From: an uncultured Eubacteriales bacterium
Lineage (GTDB): Bacteria; Bacillota; Clostridia; Lachnospirales; Lachnospiraceae
Assembly: GCA_949283695.1 (NCBI GenBank)
Contig: CASDTX010000015.1
Span: 59,862 to 123,861 of the forward strand
DNA length: 64,000 nucleotides
Direction of reading: 5' to 3'
Numbering within the stretch: the stretch's first letter is position 1; each line of letters opens with the position of its first letter. Below are positions 18,901 to 27,444 of the stretch, in pieces. The notes beneath the pieces are model-generated. The model was not told the DNA's origin, did no database searches, and was given only the letters and a program-made list of their open reading frames with translations. Both the position numbers and the translations under genes were made by a program.

Positions 18901-20574
18901 CAGGTTCGTAATCTCGAACGGAATCGGGCACTGGGGATTCACAAACGTGCTGAACCGGTCCACAATCTGACCGTTTACCACCTTGACCGCTCCGATTTCG
19001 ATAATCTTATCCCGGATCGAACTGAATCCTGTGGTCTCAATATCGAAGACAATATAGGTATCATCCAGTGTCTCTTGGCCGGCGTTCACCGCGATTTCTG
19101 TCAGGTCGTCTACCACATACCCTTCCACGCCGTAGATCACTTTGAACGGATCGTCCTTGTCCAGTGTCTCGATGTAATGATTCGCATCCGGGAATGCCTG
19201 TGCCACTCCATGGTCTGTAACCGCAATCGCCGGGTGTCCCCAATCATGAGCGCGCTTTACAATATCCTTCACTTCGGATACCCCATCCATGTCGCTCATC
19301 TTCGTATGGCAGTGAAGTTCCACTCGTTTCAGCGGGCTTAAGTCCTTCCTGGAAACGGTGAAGTCGCCGATCTTTTTGATCCCGGTGACCGATCCGATGG
19401 TCAGCTCTCCATCGAATTTATCAATGGTCGTCACACCCTTGATCTTGACAAACGCGCCCTTCTTCAGTTCTCCCAGAATCTCCGGCAGCTGGTCATTTCT
19501 GGCAAACATCTTCACCGTAATCGTATCCGTGAAGTCCGTGACTGCAAACATGATGATCGTCTTCTCGTTGCGGATCTCTCTCGTGTCAAAATTAATGATC
19601 TTCCCGTGGACAGTGATCTCGCCCATCTCCGTAACGACTTGATCCAGGGCAATGGGTTCGTCGTCAAAGCTTTTCCCGTAGATCAGGTTCGGATCATCCC
19701 CCGTCTTGACCGGACGATAGAAGTCTTTCTTCTTGAAGCTTCCTCTCTGGGATCCGCCTCTTCCCGTTCCTCTCCTTCCGCCCTCAGTTCCTCCGTTCTT
19801 TCCGGAACCGCTTCTGGAGGATGTCCCCGCCGGGTCTGCCCCGCCGCTTTTCTGACCGTTCCTCTTGCCGGAAGAACGGTCGGACCTGGAAGCGGCACCC
19901 TCTGCGGTTCCTGATCCGTTCTGCCCGGCTGCCTCCGGATCTCCGTCCTTTCCGGCATCCGGATCCTCGCCCCGCTGTCTGGCCCGGCGTTCAAAGATGG
20001 CATTGATCTCCTGCTGAATCCGCTGTTCGTCATACTCTCTGGTCCCATTCCCCTCCGGTTCCAGACAGACGGCGCGGATATCTGCCTGGATATGAAATCT
20101 CTCGGAAAAGATGTGCTTCAGAAAGTCCAGGATCTCCTCCCTGCGCCCTTCTGCCACAATCGAATCCAGCAGTTCCAGACAGATCACACCGCCCTCTTCA
20201 TACCGGATCTTCGCCTGTGCGAACATGCTGGAAGCCAGGACACTGCTCTCCGAGAGCTCCAGGATCATACTGTCACGGTACTCGTTCATGAGCGCCTCCG
20301 GCGTATACTGGCCTGACAGAGCATAGTCTTCCTCAATGCGCACATCCACAGCCACACGTCCGAAGAGCTGATCCTTGATCCGCTGCTCCATAAGCCGGAT
20401 CTGTTTCTTCTGGATCAGATGACGGCTGAAGATATGTACATGAAGAAAATCACGGCGTGAATTCGTCGTGATCTTCTTTACCTCTACATCCGCAAACAGG
20501 ATCTGAATATCTTCCTCCACCTTCAAGGTGGGAAACACATAGAAAAACCGTTTCTCGTTCTTTACCTGTTCCAA
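15943..20574 (-). CDS. polC: DNA polymerase III alpha subunit, Gram-positive PolC type
   Basis: This replicative polymerase of low-GC Gram-positives has about 1543 residues. In order: an N-terminal domain, a low-complexity Gly/Ser/Arg-rich linker (about residues 200-295), an OB fold, a split PHP domain (ELHCHTKMSDMDG), an inserted DEDDh proofreading exonuclease beginning VFDIETTGFSS, a zinc-binding module (CKNCHYSDF to CPVCGEKL), the palm with EPDIDLNFSGDYQ, and fingers. A TTG at 20574 is preferred as start: AAAGGAG lies 8 bases before it, directly after the ispG stop, whereas a TTG at 20601 lies inside ispG with no site. The linker is longer and more repetitive than usual. Confidence 0.95.
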   Translation of the reverse strand: MEQVKNEKRFFYVFPTLKVEEDIQILFADVEVKKITTNSRRDFLHVHIFSRHLIQKKQIRLMEQRIKDQLFGRVAVDVRIEEDYALSGQYTPEALMNEYRDSMILELSESSVLASSMFAQAKIRYEEGGVICLELLDSIVAEGRREEILDFLKHIFSERFHIQADIRAVCLEPEGNGTREYDEQRIQQEINAIFERRARQRGEDPDAGKDGDPEAAGQNGSGTAEGAASRSDRSSGKRNGQKSGGADPAGTSSRSGSGKNGGTEGGRRGTGRGGSQRGSFKKKDFYRPVKTGDDPNLIYGKSFDDEPIALDQVVTEMGEITVHGKIINFDTREIRNEKTIIMFAVTDFTDTITVKMFARNDQLPEILGELKKGAFVKIKGVTTIDKFDGELTIGSVTGIKKIGDFTVSRKDLSPLKRVELHCHTKMSDMDGVSEVKDIVKRAHDWGHPAIAVTDHGVAQAFPDANHYIETLDKDDPFKVIYGVEGYVVDDLTEIAVNAGQETLDDTYIVFDIETTGFSSIRDKIIEIGAVKVVNGQIVDRFSTFVNPQCPIPFEITNLTSITDEMVMESPSIDVILPQFLAFVGDGVLVAHNAGFDVGFIQENCRNLGLQDQFAYVDTVALARVLLPTLSKYKLNVVAKALNISLENHHRAVDDAGATAEIFVKFVEMLKKDDITTLKEVNRYGDRNVNAIRKMPTHHIIILAKNDIGRYNLYQLITESHMTYYARRPRIPKSLLNEHREGLLIGSACEAGELYQAILEKRSAEQIARLADFYDYYEIQPLGNNRFMIESDRTPDIRSEEDLQDINREIVELGEKFGKPVVATCDVHFLDPEDEVYRRIIMAGKGFDDADQQAPLFLRTTEEMLDEFAYLGAAKAREIVIDNPVKIAGMIEKISPVNPNKCPPVIENSDQELRNICYRKAHEMYGEDLPRQVSERLEKELNSIISNGYAVMYIIAQKLVWKSNADGYLVGSRGSVGSSFVATMAGITEVNPLSPHYYCKNCHYSDFESEEVKAFAGGCGYDMPDRNCPVCGEKLVKAGFDIPFETFLGFKGDKEPDIDLNFSGDYQAKAHKYTEVLFGEGHTFKAGTIGTLADKTAYGFVKNYYEDHEQRKRKCEIERITEGCTGIRRSTGQHPGGIVVLPHGHSINEFTPVQHPANDMECGITTTHFDYHSIDHNLLKLDILGHDDPTMIRTLEDYITSDAMENEYNADHPFIATEIPLDDKKVIELFHGTEVLGIKPEDIDGCKLGCLGVPEFGTDFVIQMVEDTKPQTLSDLIRISGLSHGTNVWLGNAQELVKSGKATISTAICTRDDIMIYLINKGVESALAFTIMESVRKGKGLKPEWEEAMKTQDVPDWYIWSCKKISYMFPKAHAAAYVMMAYRIAYCKINYPLAYYAAYFSIRADAFTYEIMCQGKEKLNYYMQDYKKRSDTLSKKEQDVMKDMKIVQEMYARGLEFMPIDLYRAKARMFQIIDGKLMPSLASIEGMGDKAAEAVEEASKDGPYLSLDDFRQRTKVSKTVIDLMSDLGLFGDLPQSNQLSLFDL

Positions 20575-20588
20575 ATCAACAGCTCCTT

Positions 20589-21644
20589 TTATTTGTTCCA
20601 ATTCAGAAGTTCCTGACGCAGAGTGTCAAGCAGCTCCTCTTCTTTTACCTTCTTAACGATCTGGCCCTTCTTAATCAGCAGCCCTTCACCGATGCCGCCT
20701 GCAATGCCGATATCCGCTTCCTTGGCCTCCCCGGGCCCGTTCACCGCGCAGCCCATGACCGCTACTTTAATGTCCAGCGGGATGTCCGCCACCATCTTCT
20801 CTACCTGATTTGCCAGGCCGATCAGATCGATCTTTGTCCGTCCGCAGGTCGGGCAGGACACAACCTCGATGCCCCCTCTGCGCAGATCCAGTGTCTTTAA
20901 GATCAGTTTCGCCGTCCGGATCTCCTCGCAGGGATCTCCCGTCAGTGAGACGCGGATGGTATTGCCGATGCCCTCATACAGAATGATCCCCAGCCCTACG
21001 GAAGACTTCACATTGCCCGAGTATACGGTGCCGGATTCTGTAATCCCTACATGGAGCGGATAAGGACATTCTCTGGCGATCAGTTCATGGGCCTTGACGC
21101 ACATCATGACATCGGAAGACTTGATGCTGACAACCAGATTGTCATATCCCATCTCTTCGATCATATGCACCTTGTCGAGGGCGCTTTCTACAATTCCCTC
21201 TGCCGTCACGCCGCCGTATTTCTCCAGAAGAGGCTTCTCCAGAGAGCCGCTGTTGACGCCGACACGGATTGGAACCTGATACTCTTTCGCCTTGTCAACA
21301 ACCGCCTGGACTTTCTCTCTGGAGCCGATATTGCCCGGGTTGATGCGGATCTTGTCAGCGCCGTTCTCAATGGACGCAATGGCAAGCCTGTAATCAAAAT
21401 GAATATCCGCCACCAGCGGAATATGAATCCGAGACTTGATCTCTCGGAGTGCTCCGGCTGCTTCCATCGTCGGAACCGCACAGCGGATGATCTCACATCC
21501 GGCCGCCTCAAGGGCCAAAATCTGAGCCACTGTAGCTTCCACATCCTCTGTCTTCGTATTGGTCATGGACTGGATCGCCACCGGGTTGCTGCCGCCGATC
21601 TTCACATTGCCGATTGTGATCACTTTCGTCTGTTCTCTGTACAT
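20589..21644 (-). CDS. ispG: 4-hydroxy-3-methylbut-2-enyl-diphosphate synthase
   Basis: This 351-residue IspG (GcpE) is the iron-sulfur enzyme of the MEP isoprenoid pathway that reduces the cyclic diphosphate to HMBPP. It opens with the TIM-barrel region [19 protein letters not shown]. The C-terminal cluster ligands appear in [14 protein letters not shown] and [18 protein letters not shown]. The site AAAGGGGACAGAAG precedes the ATG. It lies directly upstream of polC (14 bases between its stop and the chosen polC start). In many Clostridia ispG and polC are neighbours, so this is a normal arrangement. Confidence 0.97.
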   Translation of the reverse strand: MYREQTKVITIGNVKIGGSNPVAIQSMTNTKTEDVEATVAQILALEAAGCEIIRCAVPTMEAAGALREIKSRIHIPLVADIHFDYRLAIASIENGADKIRINPGNIGSREKVQAVVDKAKEYQVPIRVGVNSGSLEKPLLEKYGGVTAEGIVESALDKVHMIEEMGYDNLVVSIKSSDVMMCVKAHELIARECPYPLHVGITESGTVYSGNVKSSVGLGIILYEGIGNTIRVSLTGDPCEEIRTAKLILKTLDLRRGGIEVVSCPTCGRTKIDLIGLANQVEKMVADIPLDIKVAVMGCAVNGPGEAKEADIGIAGGIGEGLLIKKGQIVKKVKEEELLDTLRQELLNWNK

Positions 21645-21702
21645 CTTCTGTCCCCTTTCTCTTCCTCCGGAACAACCGGGTCCCGGCCTCTATTACAACA
21701 GA

Positions 21703-21725
21703 AGAGTCCCGCAAAACGGAACTCT
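21703..21725 (-). terminator. Short inverted repeat after the small membrane protein gene
   Basis: AGAGTCCCG and CGGAACTCT flank a 5-base loop (one mismatch). On the minus strand it lies just past the stop at 21732 and about 60 bases before ispG. The T-run is weak, so it may only attenuate. Confidence 0.35.
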
Positions 21726-21731
21726 CCTCTA

Positions 21732-22133
21732 TTATCTCTGCTCTCTCTCAAACACCATCTGATCTCCATATTCCCGCTCAGTCAGGGTCAGGATATCCCT
21801 CTCAATACTATAGTCATACGATCCGGACAGCATACCCTCTGTATAAGCCGAATCCGTGTGCACGGTGAAAACCTTGGTCTTCGTATCCACAGTATAGGTC
21901 ATAACGGTATTCTCCTCGCCGTCATCCCCGGATCCGGTCAGATTCAGTTCTCCGTCGTCCCGGATCTCCAGGACAGCCCCGCTGTCCTCGCTGATCCAGG
22001 TTCCTTCCAGCGGATTGCCCGTGAACAGCTTCACAAGAAAGAAGACAGCGATGATGACGATGATGACAGAAGATACGGTCAGTACCGTCCGCCAGAGTGT
22101 GCTTCTTTTTTCTTCATTATTCTCAAAGATCAT
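21732..22133 (-). CDS. Small membrane-anchored protein of unknown function
   Basis: This is a 133-residue protein with a short cytoplasmic start (MIFENNEEKRSTLW), one hydrophobic helix at about residues 15-38, and an extracellular domain of some 95 residues rich in beta-type, acidic sequence (GTWISEDSGAVLEIRDDGELNLTG, DILTLTERE). The pattern of a G-W strand followed by alternating strands recalls the small lipocalin-like DUFs found in Clostridia, but I cannot name a family. A good site, GGAAGGG, precedes the ATG. It sits at the head of the ispG-polC group and may be cotranscribed. Confidence 0.75.
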   Translation of the reverse strand: MIFENNEEKRSTLWRTVLTVSSVIIVIIAVFFLVKLFTGNPLEGTWISEDSGAVLEIRDDGELNLTGSGDDGEENTVMTYTVDTKTKVFTVHTDSAYTEGMLSGSYDYSIERDILTLTEREYGDQMVFEREQR

Positions 22134-22249
22134 AAGATAATCCCTTCCTTTTTCTGTCTTCCATTATACGGATTTCATCCGATGCTGTCAACGCTTCCTA
22201 AGGCAGGTAATCCCGATCTCGTCCAATCTTTTAAAAAATAAAGTCGCTT

Positions 22250-23107
22250 TTACTCTCCGCCCAGTTTGGATGCCGTGAACCAGCCTGCCGCAAATGTGAG
22301 GATCCCAACCGCCAGATTCAGGACTGAAAATCCGCTCCAGTCTATCTTCAGAAGGATGGCAATCGGAGATGCCAGAATCAGTCCGATAATCGCATAGTAC
22401 GCATGAATCTCAGCTCTTGCGAAGATGAATTCAATCAGCTTCGCAATCAGGAAGATCCCGAGCACAACGCCGATGCCGAATGGAATCAGAATTCCGCACT
22501 GCGCGAGAAGCCCTTGCATGTCAAATCCGATCAGGGCATCAATGAACCCATTGATGGTCTTCAAGATGGTATCGTAATACCCCAGGAGCATCAGCATCAT
22601 GCTTCCGCTCACACCCGGAACCACCATAGTTGCCGCAGCGATGATCCCGACCAGAAGCAGCTTCACGACATTCACAAGGCCAAAGCTTACATCTGCCGCA
22701 TTTCCCCCGGTCTCTCCCATCACTGCCATCGCGATAACAACAGCGAAAAACACAAGAAACGCAAGGATCTTTCCCACAGATACCGAATGTCCTTTGACCT
22801 TCTTAAAAATAAACGGAAGGCTTCCCGCGATCAGCCCGCAGAACGCGAAATTCGTGGGAATGGGATGGTATTCCAGCAGATACTCAAACAGTCTGGAAAG
22901 CGCCACAATGGCGATTCCGGCCCCCACAAAAATCGGAATCAGGAGCTTCATGCTCTCCTTAAACTCTGATTTCAGATGTGTGATTGCATGGATCAGTTTG
23001 TCGTACAGTCCCATGGCGACCATCATCGTGCCGCCGCTCACGCCTGGTATGATATTCGCAATTCCGACTACCAGGCCCTGCAGCATTCTCTTTATCATCT
23101 CTATCAT
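22250..23107 (-). CDS. DUF368 membrane protein, candidate polyprenyl-phosphate translocase
   Basis: This 285-residue polytopic protein has the DUF368 hallmark repeated twice: GLVVGIANIIPGVSGGTMMVAMG near the start and MVVPGVSGSMMLMLLGYYD in the middle, suggesting an inverted-repeat membrane fold. DUF368 proteins have been linked genetically to recycling of undecaprenyl phosphate across the membrane, so a role in envelope lipid-carrier recycling is likely. The start may be the ATG at 23098, better spaced from AGGAG than the one at 23107. It lies 10 bases after hisC on the same strand. Confidence 0.87.
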   Translation of the reverse strand: MIEMIKRMLQGLVVGIANIIPGVSGGTMMVAMGLYDKLIHAITHLKSEFKESMKLLIPIFVGAGIAIVALSRLFEYLLEYHPIPTNFAFCGLIAGSLPFIFKKVKGHSVSVGKILAFLVFFAVVIAMAVMGETGGNAADVSFGLVNVVKLLLVGIIAAATMVVPGVSGSMMLMLLGYYDTILKTINGFIDALIGFDMQGLLAQCGILIPFGIGVVLGIFLIAKLIEFIFARAEIHAYYAIIGLILASPIAILLKIDWSGFSVLNLAVGILTFAAGWFTASKLGGE

Positions 23108-23117
23108 TCTCCTATCT

Positions 23118-24182
23118 TTATTTTCCTGCCTTCTCTCTGAGGAAATCCAGCAGCTTCTCCATTTCCCCCTTCGTCCCTACAGTAATTCTCAGATACTGTC
23201 TGATCTTCTCATCATTCCAATGTCTCACATAGATACGGGCTTCCTTCAGCTCTTCGAACAGCTGCCCCGCGTCGTACGCAGGATGGCGGACGAACAGGAA
23301 GTTCGCCCGCGAATCCGTGAACTCAAATCCCAGGGCGGCAAGCTCTTCTTTGAACCATTCTCTCGTTTCTACTATCTTACGGATATTGTTTTCGAAATAT
23401 TCCTGGTCCTTCACCGCCGCCGCGCCGCAGATCAGGGCCGCCCGGCTCATGGTATAAGAATTGAAGGAATACTTCACGTCATTTAAACAGCGGATCAGAT
23501 CCGGATTGGACACCGCATATCCGATCCGCATCCCCGCCATGCTCCGGGACTTGGAAAATGTCTGCGTGACGATCAGGTTGTCATACTTCCCGATCAGCTC
23601 CATGGCAGACCGCCCCGCAAAGTCCACGTACGCCTCGTCCACAATCACAATGGAATCCCGGTTATGGCGCAGAATATCCTCTATGAAATCCAGTTCCTCA
23701 TAAATCGCTGTGGGCGCATTCGGATTGGGGAAAATGATTCCCCCGTTCTCACGGTAATAGTCCTCCCTGCGGATCCGGAAGCCTGAATCCAGCGAAGGGC
23801 ATACGTAAGGGATTCTGTACAGCTCTGCCCATACTTTATAGAAGGAATATGTAATATCCGGGAAGAGCACCGGCTTGGAGGAATTGAAAAATGTCAGGAA
23901 ACACAAGGACAGCACATCGTCTGACCCCACACCTACAAAAATCTGGTCCTCTCCCACCCCATAGTTCTCAGCCAGCGCCTGCACAAGTACGCTGGACGCA
24001 GGATCCGGATACAGGCGGAAATCCGCCGGGTCCAGAGAATCCAGCGCGGTCTTCACTCCCCGCGCCGGGGGATAGGGGTTTTCATTGGTATTTAATTTCA
24101 CCACCTGCTCCTGGGGCTGTTCCCCTGGGACATAAGGCTCCACGGTCCGGATCTTCTCTAAAAGTTCTGCTCTGACTGCCAT
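23118..24182 (-). CDS. hisC: Histidinol-phosphate aminotransferase-like enzyme
   Basis: This 354-residue class I/II PLP aminotransferase has the HisC pattern: KLNTNENPYPPARGV at the substrate site, VFVGVGSDDVL, IFPNPNAPTAIY, VDEAYVDFAG, and the PLP lysine in TQTFSKSRSMAGMRIGY. HisC catalyses the glutamate-dependent amination of imidazole acetol phosphate, but isolated copies outside a his operon may also act on aromatic 2-oxoacids. No other his gene is nearby, and the neighbour upstream is another aminotransferase, so assignment to histidine synthesis is likely but not certain. Confidence 0.88.
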   Translation of the reverse strand: MAVRAELLEKIRTVEPYVPGEQPQEQVVKLNTNENPYPPARGVKTALDSLDPADFRLYPDPASSVLVQALAENYGVGEDQIFVGVGSDDVLSLCFLTFFNSSKPVLFPDITYSFYKVWAELYRIPYVCPSLDSGFRIRREDYYRENGGIIFPNPNAPTAIYEELDFIEDILRHNRDSIVIVDEAYVDFAGRSAMELIGKYDNLIVTQTFSKSRSMAGMRIGYAVSNPDLIRCLNDVKYSFNSYTMSRAALICGAAAVKDQEYFENNIRKIVETREWFKEELAALGFEFTDSRANFLFVRHPAYDAGQLFEELKEARIYVRHWNDEKIRQYLRITVGTKGEMEKLLDFLREKAGK

Positions 24183-24192
24183 GCTGCTCTCC

Positions 24193-25383
24193 CTATAACT
24201 GATACTCTGCTGCCAGTTCTTTGAACTTCGGCAGGGAATTCACGATGGTCTCATATGCTACACAGTAAGCGATCCGCACGTATCCCGGACACCCGAAGGA
24301 TGTTCCCGGCACGATCAGGATATTGTACTTCTTCGCTGCCGCGCAGAACGCCTTCTCGTCTGCCACCGGCGACTTCACAAACAGGTAGAACGCTCCCTCC
24401 GGCTTAATGCACTCGAATCCCAGCTCTTTCAATCCGTTGTAAAGCGTCTCTCTGTTCTTGTTATAGAAAGAAATATCCGTCTTCTCGTTTAAGCAGGCCT
24501 TCACTACCTTCTGCTGAAGGGTAGGCGCATTGACAAATCCCAGGATACGGGTCGCCACATTTGCTGCCGCAATCAGATTCTCACTGTCTGCCGCCTCGTC
24601 CGGAATCACAAGGTATCCGATTCGCTCTCCCGGAAGAGAGAGGGATTTGCTGTAAGAATATCCCACGATGGTATTGGCATAATATTTCGTCAGATATGGC
24701 ACCTCAACACCGTCATATGCAAGTTCCCGGTACGGCTCGTCAGAGATCAGATAAATGTCTGTCCCGTACTCTGCCTGTTTCTTCTCCAGGACAGCAGCCA
24801 TGGCCTGAATCGTCTCTTCAGAATAGACAACTCCCGTCGGATTATTCGGTGTGTTCACAATAACCGCTCTTGTCTTCGGAGTGATCTTCTCCTCGAACTC
24901 ATCCAGCTTCGGCTGGAATGTTTCCGTATTCGGAGAAACCTCGACCAGCACCCCGTCATAGTTATTCGTATAGCTTCTGTACTCTCCGAAATAAGGAGCA
25001 AACACGATCACTTCATCCCCCGGATTGAGCAGTGCTTTGAGGATCACGTTCAGCCCTCCCGCAGCGCCTACGGTCATGGTGATATTCTTCGCGGCGAACG
25101 CCGTCCCGAACCGCTCGTTCAGCAACTCTGCCACTGCCTGGCGCACGTCCTCATATCCGGCATTGCTGTTCGTATACCCGTGGAGCACCACCGGGTCTTC
25201 CTCGCTTAACAGATCTATGATCGCCTGCTTCACAGACTCCGGTGCCGGAACGTTGGGGTTCCCCAGGCTGAAATCATAGACATTCTCCGCTCCGTAGATC
25301 TTCGCCAGCCGGTTGCCTTCTTCGAACATAGCGCGGATCGCCGAACTGTTTGCCACCATATTTTCCATTTTCTTTGATATCAT
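24193..25383 (-). CDS. Class I/II pyridoxal-phosphate aminotransferase (aspartate type)
   Basis: This 396-residue fold-type I aminotransferase has the conserved DFSLGNPNVPAP, the GAAGGLNV turn, VNTPNNPTGVVYSEE, SDEPYRELAYDG and the PLP lysine in GYSYSKSLSLPGERIGYL, with the substrate arginine near the end (RIAYCVAYE). It resembles enzymes annotated as aspartate or aromatic aminotransferases in Clostridia. The ATG at 25383 is 8 bases after AAGGAG and is better than a GTG at 25392, which is too close to that site. It lies 5 bases after the DUF2156 gene and 10 before hisC, so all are probably one transcript. Confidence 0.9.
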   Translation of the reverse strand: MISKKMENMVANSSAIRAMFEEGNRLAKIYGAENVYDFSLGNPNVPAPESVKQAIIDLLSEEDPVVLHGYTNSNAGYEDVRQAVAELLNERFGTAFAAKNITMTVGAAGGLNVILKALLNPGDEVIVFAPYFGEYRSYTNNYDGVLVEVSPNTETFQPKLDEFEEKITPKTRAVIVNTPNNPTGVVYSEETIQAMAAVLEKKQAEYGTDIYLISDEPYRELAYDGVEVPYLTKYYANTIVGYSYSKSLSLPGERIGYLVIPDEAADSENLIAAANVATRILGFVNAPTLQQKVVKACLNEKTDISFYNKNRETLYNGLKELGFECIKPEGAFYLFVKSPVADEKAFCAAAKKYNILIVPGTSFGCPGYVRIAYCVAYETIVNSLPKFKELAAEYQL

Positions 25384-25388
25384 ATCTG

Positions 25389-26288
25389 TCACTCCTTTTC
25401 TCTTACGTCGCCCTTCTCCTCCAGGAATGCCGGCCGGTAGGAAAGCTTCGCCCGGCGAAGTCCTTCGGCACCGGTGTCCTCTTCCCGGTTCACGTACTTA
25501 TAATCCATACATTCGTGCTGTACGAACTGCTGGTTAATCATGGGATATGCCCCATCCACATCTGGGAACGCTTTCTCAATGTGCACAACAAAAGTATCCT
25601 CGCAGAGGGGTTCCCCGACCGTAAACGCCACGATCTGTCCTCCTGTTTTGAGCACGCCGCCTTTCAGTCCCAGCTCCTTATAGAGCCGGAGTGAATTCAG
25701 CGTCACACACATCTCTGCGTTCTTCTCAATATCATCATCACATCCGTTCTGATTCCGCCATTTCAGAGCCATCTGGAAGCATGCCTCAACATTCTCATCA
25801 CAGAGCGGCTCATAGGACCAGTCCGGATACAGCGTCTTAAACTTATTGATATGATTGCGCTTTCCATGGAGCTTCTTGCCGGCCAAAGCCGCCAGTTTCT
25901 CTGTCTCGTAGACATAATCCGCATAATCACGGTTGTAGTCCACGGTGAAACGGCCCGGATACCATGCTTCCAGCTGTGCAAACATCTCCGGAGTCACGTT
26001 GTACAGTATAAAAGGCCACCCTTTTTCCCTGCAATACTCCATCAGGAATTCAAGCGCTTTCTTAACATGTTCCAGTTCACCTGCCGGATAAGAAAACGCT
26101 GTTCCCTCGTCTTCACTCCTGAACACAAGCGCGTCCTCGATCACCGCATATTTCACTTTATAATGTCTGGACCAGAGGTAGACGTTCACAAAAGTACGTT
26201 CGCAGCTCCTGCTGGGAGACTTGGAAAAATATGAAGAAATCAGCTCCTGATCCTCCAGTTCCGGCCGTTTAAATACTGGTTCTGTCAT
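25389..26288 (-). CDS. DUF2156 domain protein (LPG synthase C-terminal-like)
   Basis: This is a 299-residue soluble protein of the GNAT-like DUF2156 family, the domain that in MprF transfers lysine to phosphatidylglycerol. Here it stands alone, without a membrane part. Typical stretches are WSRHYKVKYAVIEDALVF, ADYVYETEKLAALAGKKLHGKRNHINKF and VEACFQMALKWRNQNG, ending in KLSYRPAFLEEK. Function is unknown for the stand-alone type; an acyl or aminoacyl transfer is inferred from fold only. It follows prfA by 6 bases (site GGAGG overlapping the prfA end). Confidence 0.87.
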   Translation of the reverse strand: MTEPVFKRPELEDQELISSYFSKSPSRSCERTFVNVYLWSRHYKVKYAVIEDALVFRSEDEGTAFSYPAGELEHVKKALEFLMEYCREKGWPFILYNVTPEMFAQLEAWYPGRFTVDYNRDYADYVYETEKLAALAGKKLHGKRNHINKFKTLYPDWSYEPLCDENVEACFQMALKWRNQNGCDDDIEKNAEMCVTLNSLRLYKELGLKGGVLKTGGQIVAFTVGEPLCEDTFVVHIEKAFPDVDGAYPMINQQFVQHECMDYKYVNREEDTGAEGLRRAKLSYRPAFLEEKGDVREKE

Positions 26289-26294
26289 ATTGAA

Positions 26295-27365
26295 TTAATC
26301 CTCCATCTTCGCAAGTTTCGCAGTCTGGTCCGCAGCGATCAGACTGTCGATGATCTCATCCAGATCCCCGTTTAATACGGAATCCAGCCGGTGCAGCGTC
26401 AGTTTGATTCTGTGGTCCGTCACACGTCCCTGGGGGAAATTATACGTACGGATCTTCTCGGAACGGTCTCCGGTTCCGATCTGGCTTCTTCTGGCCTCCG
26501 CCTCTGACGCCTGCTGCTTCTCCAGTTCCAGCTCATACAGTTTCGACCGGAGCAGGCGGAAAGCCTTCTCCTTATTCTGAAGCTGGGACTTCTCAGTCTG
26601 GCTGTAGATCACGATGCCCGTCGGATAATGGGTCAGACGTACCGCAGAGTCTGTCGTATTGACACACTGGCCGCCGTTGCCTGACGCGCGCATCACGTCG
26701 ATGCGGATATCCTTCTCATCGATCACAACATCGACTTCCTCTGCTTCCGGCATGATCGCCACAGTCACCGTGGAAGTATGAATTCTTCCGCCGCTCTCTG
26801 TCTCCGGCACTCTCTGGACACGGTGCACGCCGCTCTCGTATTTCAGTCTGGAGTAAGCGCCCTGGCCTGTGATCATGAACACACATTCCTTGAATCCGCC
26901 GATGCCGTTCTCATTCAGCGAGATCAGCTCTGTCTTCCATCTTCTGCCGTCCGCATAATGCACATACATCCTGTAGATCTCAGCAGCGAAAAGGGCCGCC
27001 TCGTCGCCGCCTGCACCGGCACGGATCTCCACGATAACATTCTTGTCATCATTCGGATCTTTCGGAAGAAGCAGAATCTTTAACTCCTGCTCCAGCTCTT
27101 CTGCCCGTTTCTTTGCTTCATTTAATTCTTCCTTTGCAAGCTCCCGCATCTCCTCGTCAGACTCTTCCTCGAGCATAGCCAGGCTGTCCTCGATATTCTG
27201 CCGGCATTTCCTGTACTCATTGTACGCCTCCACAAGGGGTGCAAGGTCGCTCTGCTCTTTCATCAGCTTCCGGAACCGCTGGGGATCGTCTGCCACCCCC
27301 GGTTCCTGCAGTTCTCCCATGATCTCCTGATAGCGGACCACAAGATCTTCTAATCTGTCAAACAT
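26295..27365 (-). CDS. prfA: Peptide chain release factor 1
   Basis: This 356-residue RF1 recognises UAA and UAG stop codons and triggers peptide release. The catalytic GGQ is in [22 protein letters not shown], the glutamine of which is methylated by PrmC, encoded just upstream. The helical N-terminal domain is followed by the [14 protein letters not shown] region. Ending [27 protein letters not shown] is typical. It follows prmC by about 80 bases with an AAGAGGATAG site. The arrangement DUF1385-prmC-prfA is conserved in Clostridia. Confidence 0.97.
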   Translation of the reverse strand: MFDRLEDLVVRYQEIMGELQEPGVADDPQRFRKLMKEQSDLAPLVEAYNEYRKCRQNIEDSLAMLEEESDEEMRELAKEELNEAKKRAEELEQELKILLLPKDPNDDKNVIVEIRAGAGGDEAALFAAEIYRMYVHYADGRRWKTELISLNENGIGGFKECVFMITGQGAYSRLKYESGVHRVQRVPETESGGRIHTSTVTVAIMPEAEEVDVVIDEKDIRIDVMRASGNGGQCVNTTDSAVRLTHYPTGIVIYSQTEKSQLQNKEKAFRLLRSKLYELELEKQQASEAEARRSQIGTGDRSEKIRTYNFPQGRVTDHRIKLTLHRLDSVLNGDLDEIIDSLIAADQTAKLAKMED

Positions 27366-27444
27366 CTTCTCTATCCTCTTCTACTTTTTTTAAACCAACG
27401 ATTTCTCTTTCGCATCCTCAGTGTCCGCAATCTCGCCTCCCGCA

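Noticed and set aside
21051-22241. 396-codon plus-strand frame across ispG and the small membrane protein
   Set aside because: It is antisense to two supported genes and has no recognisable domain.
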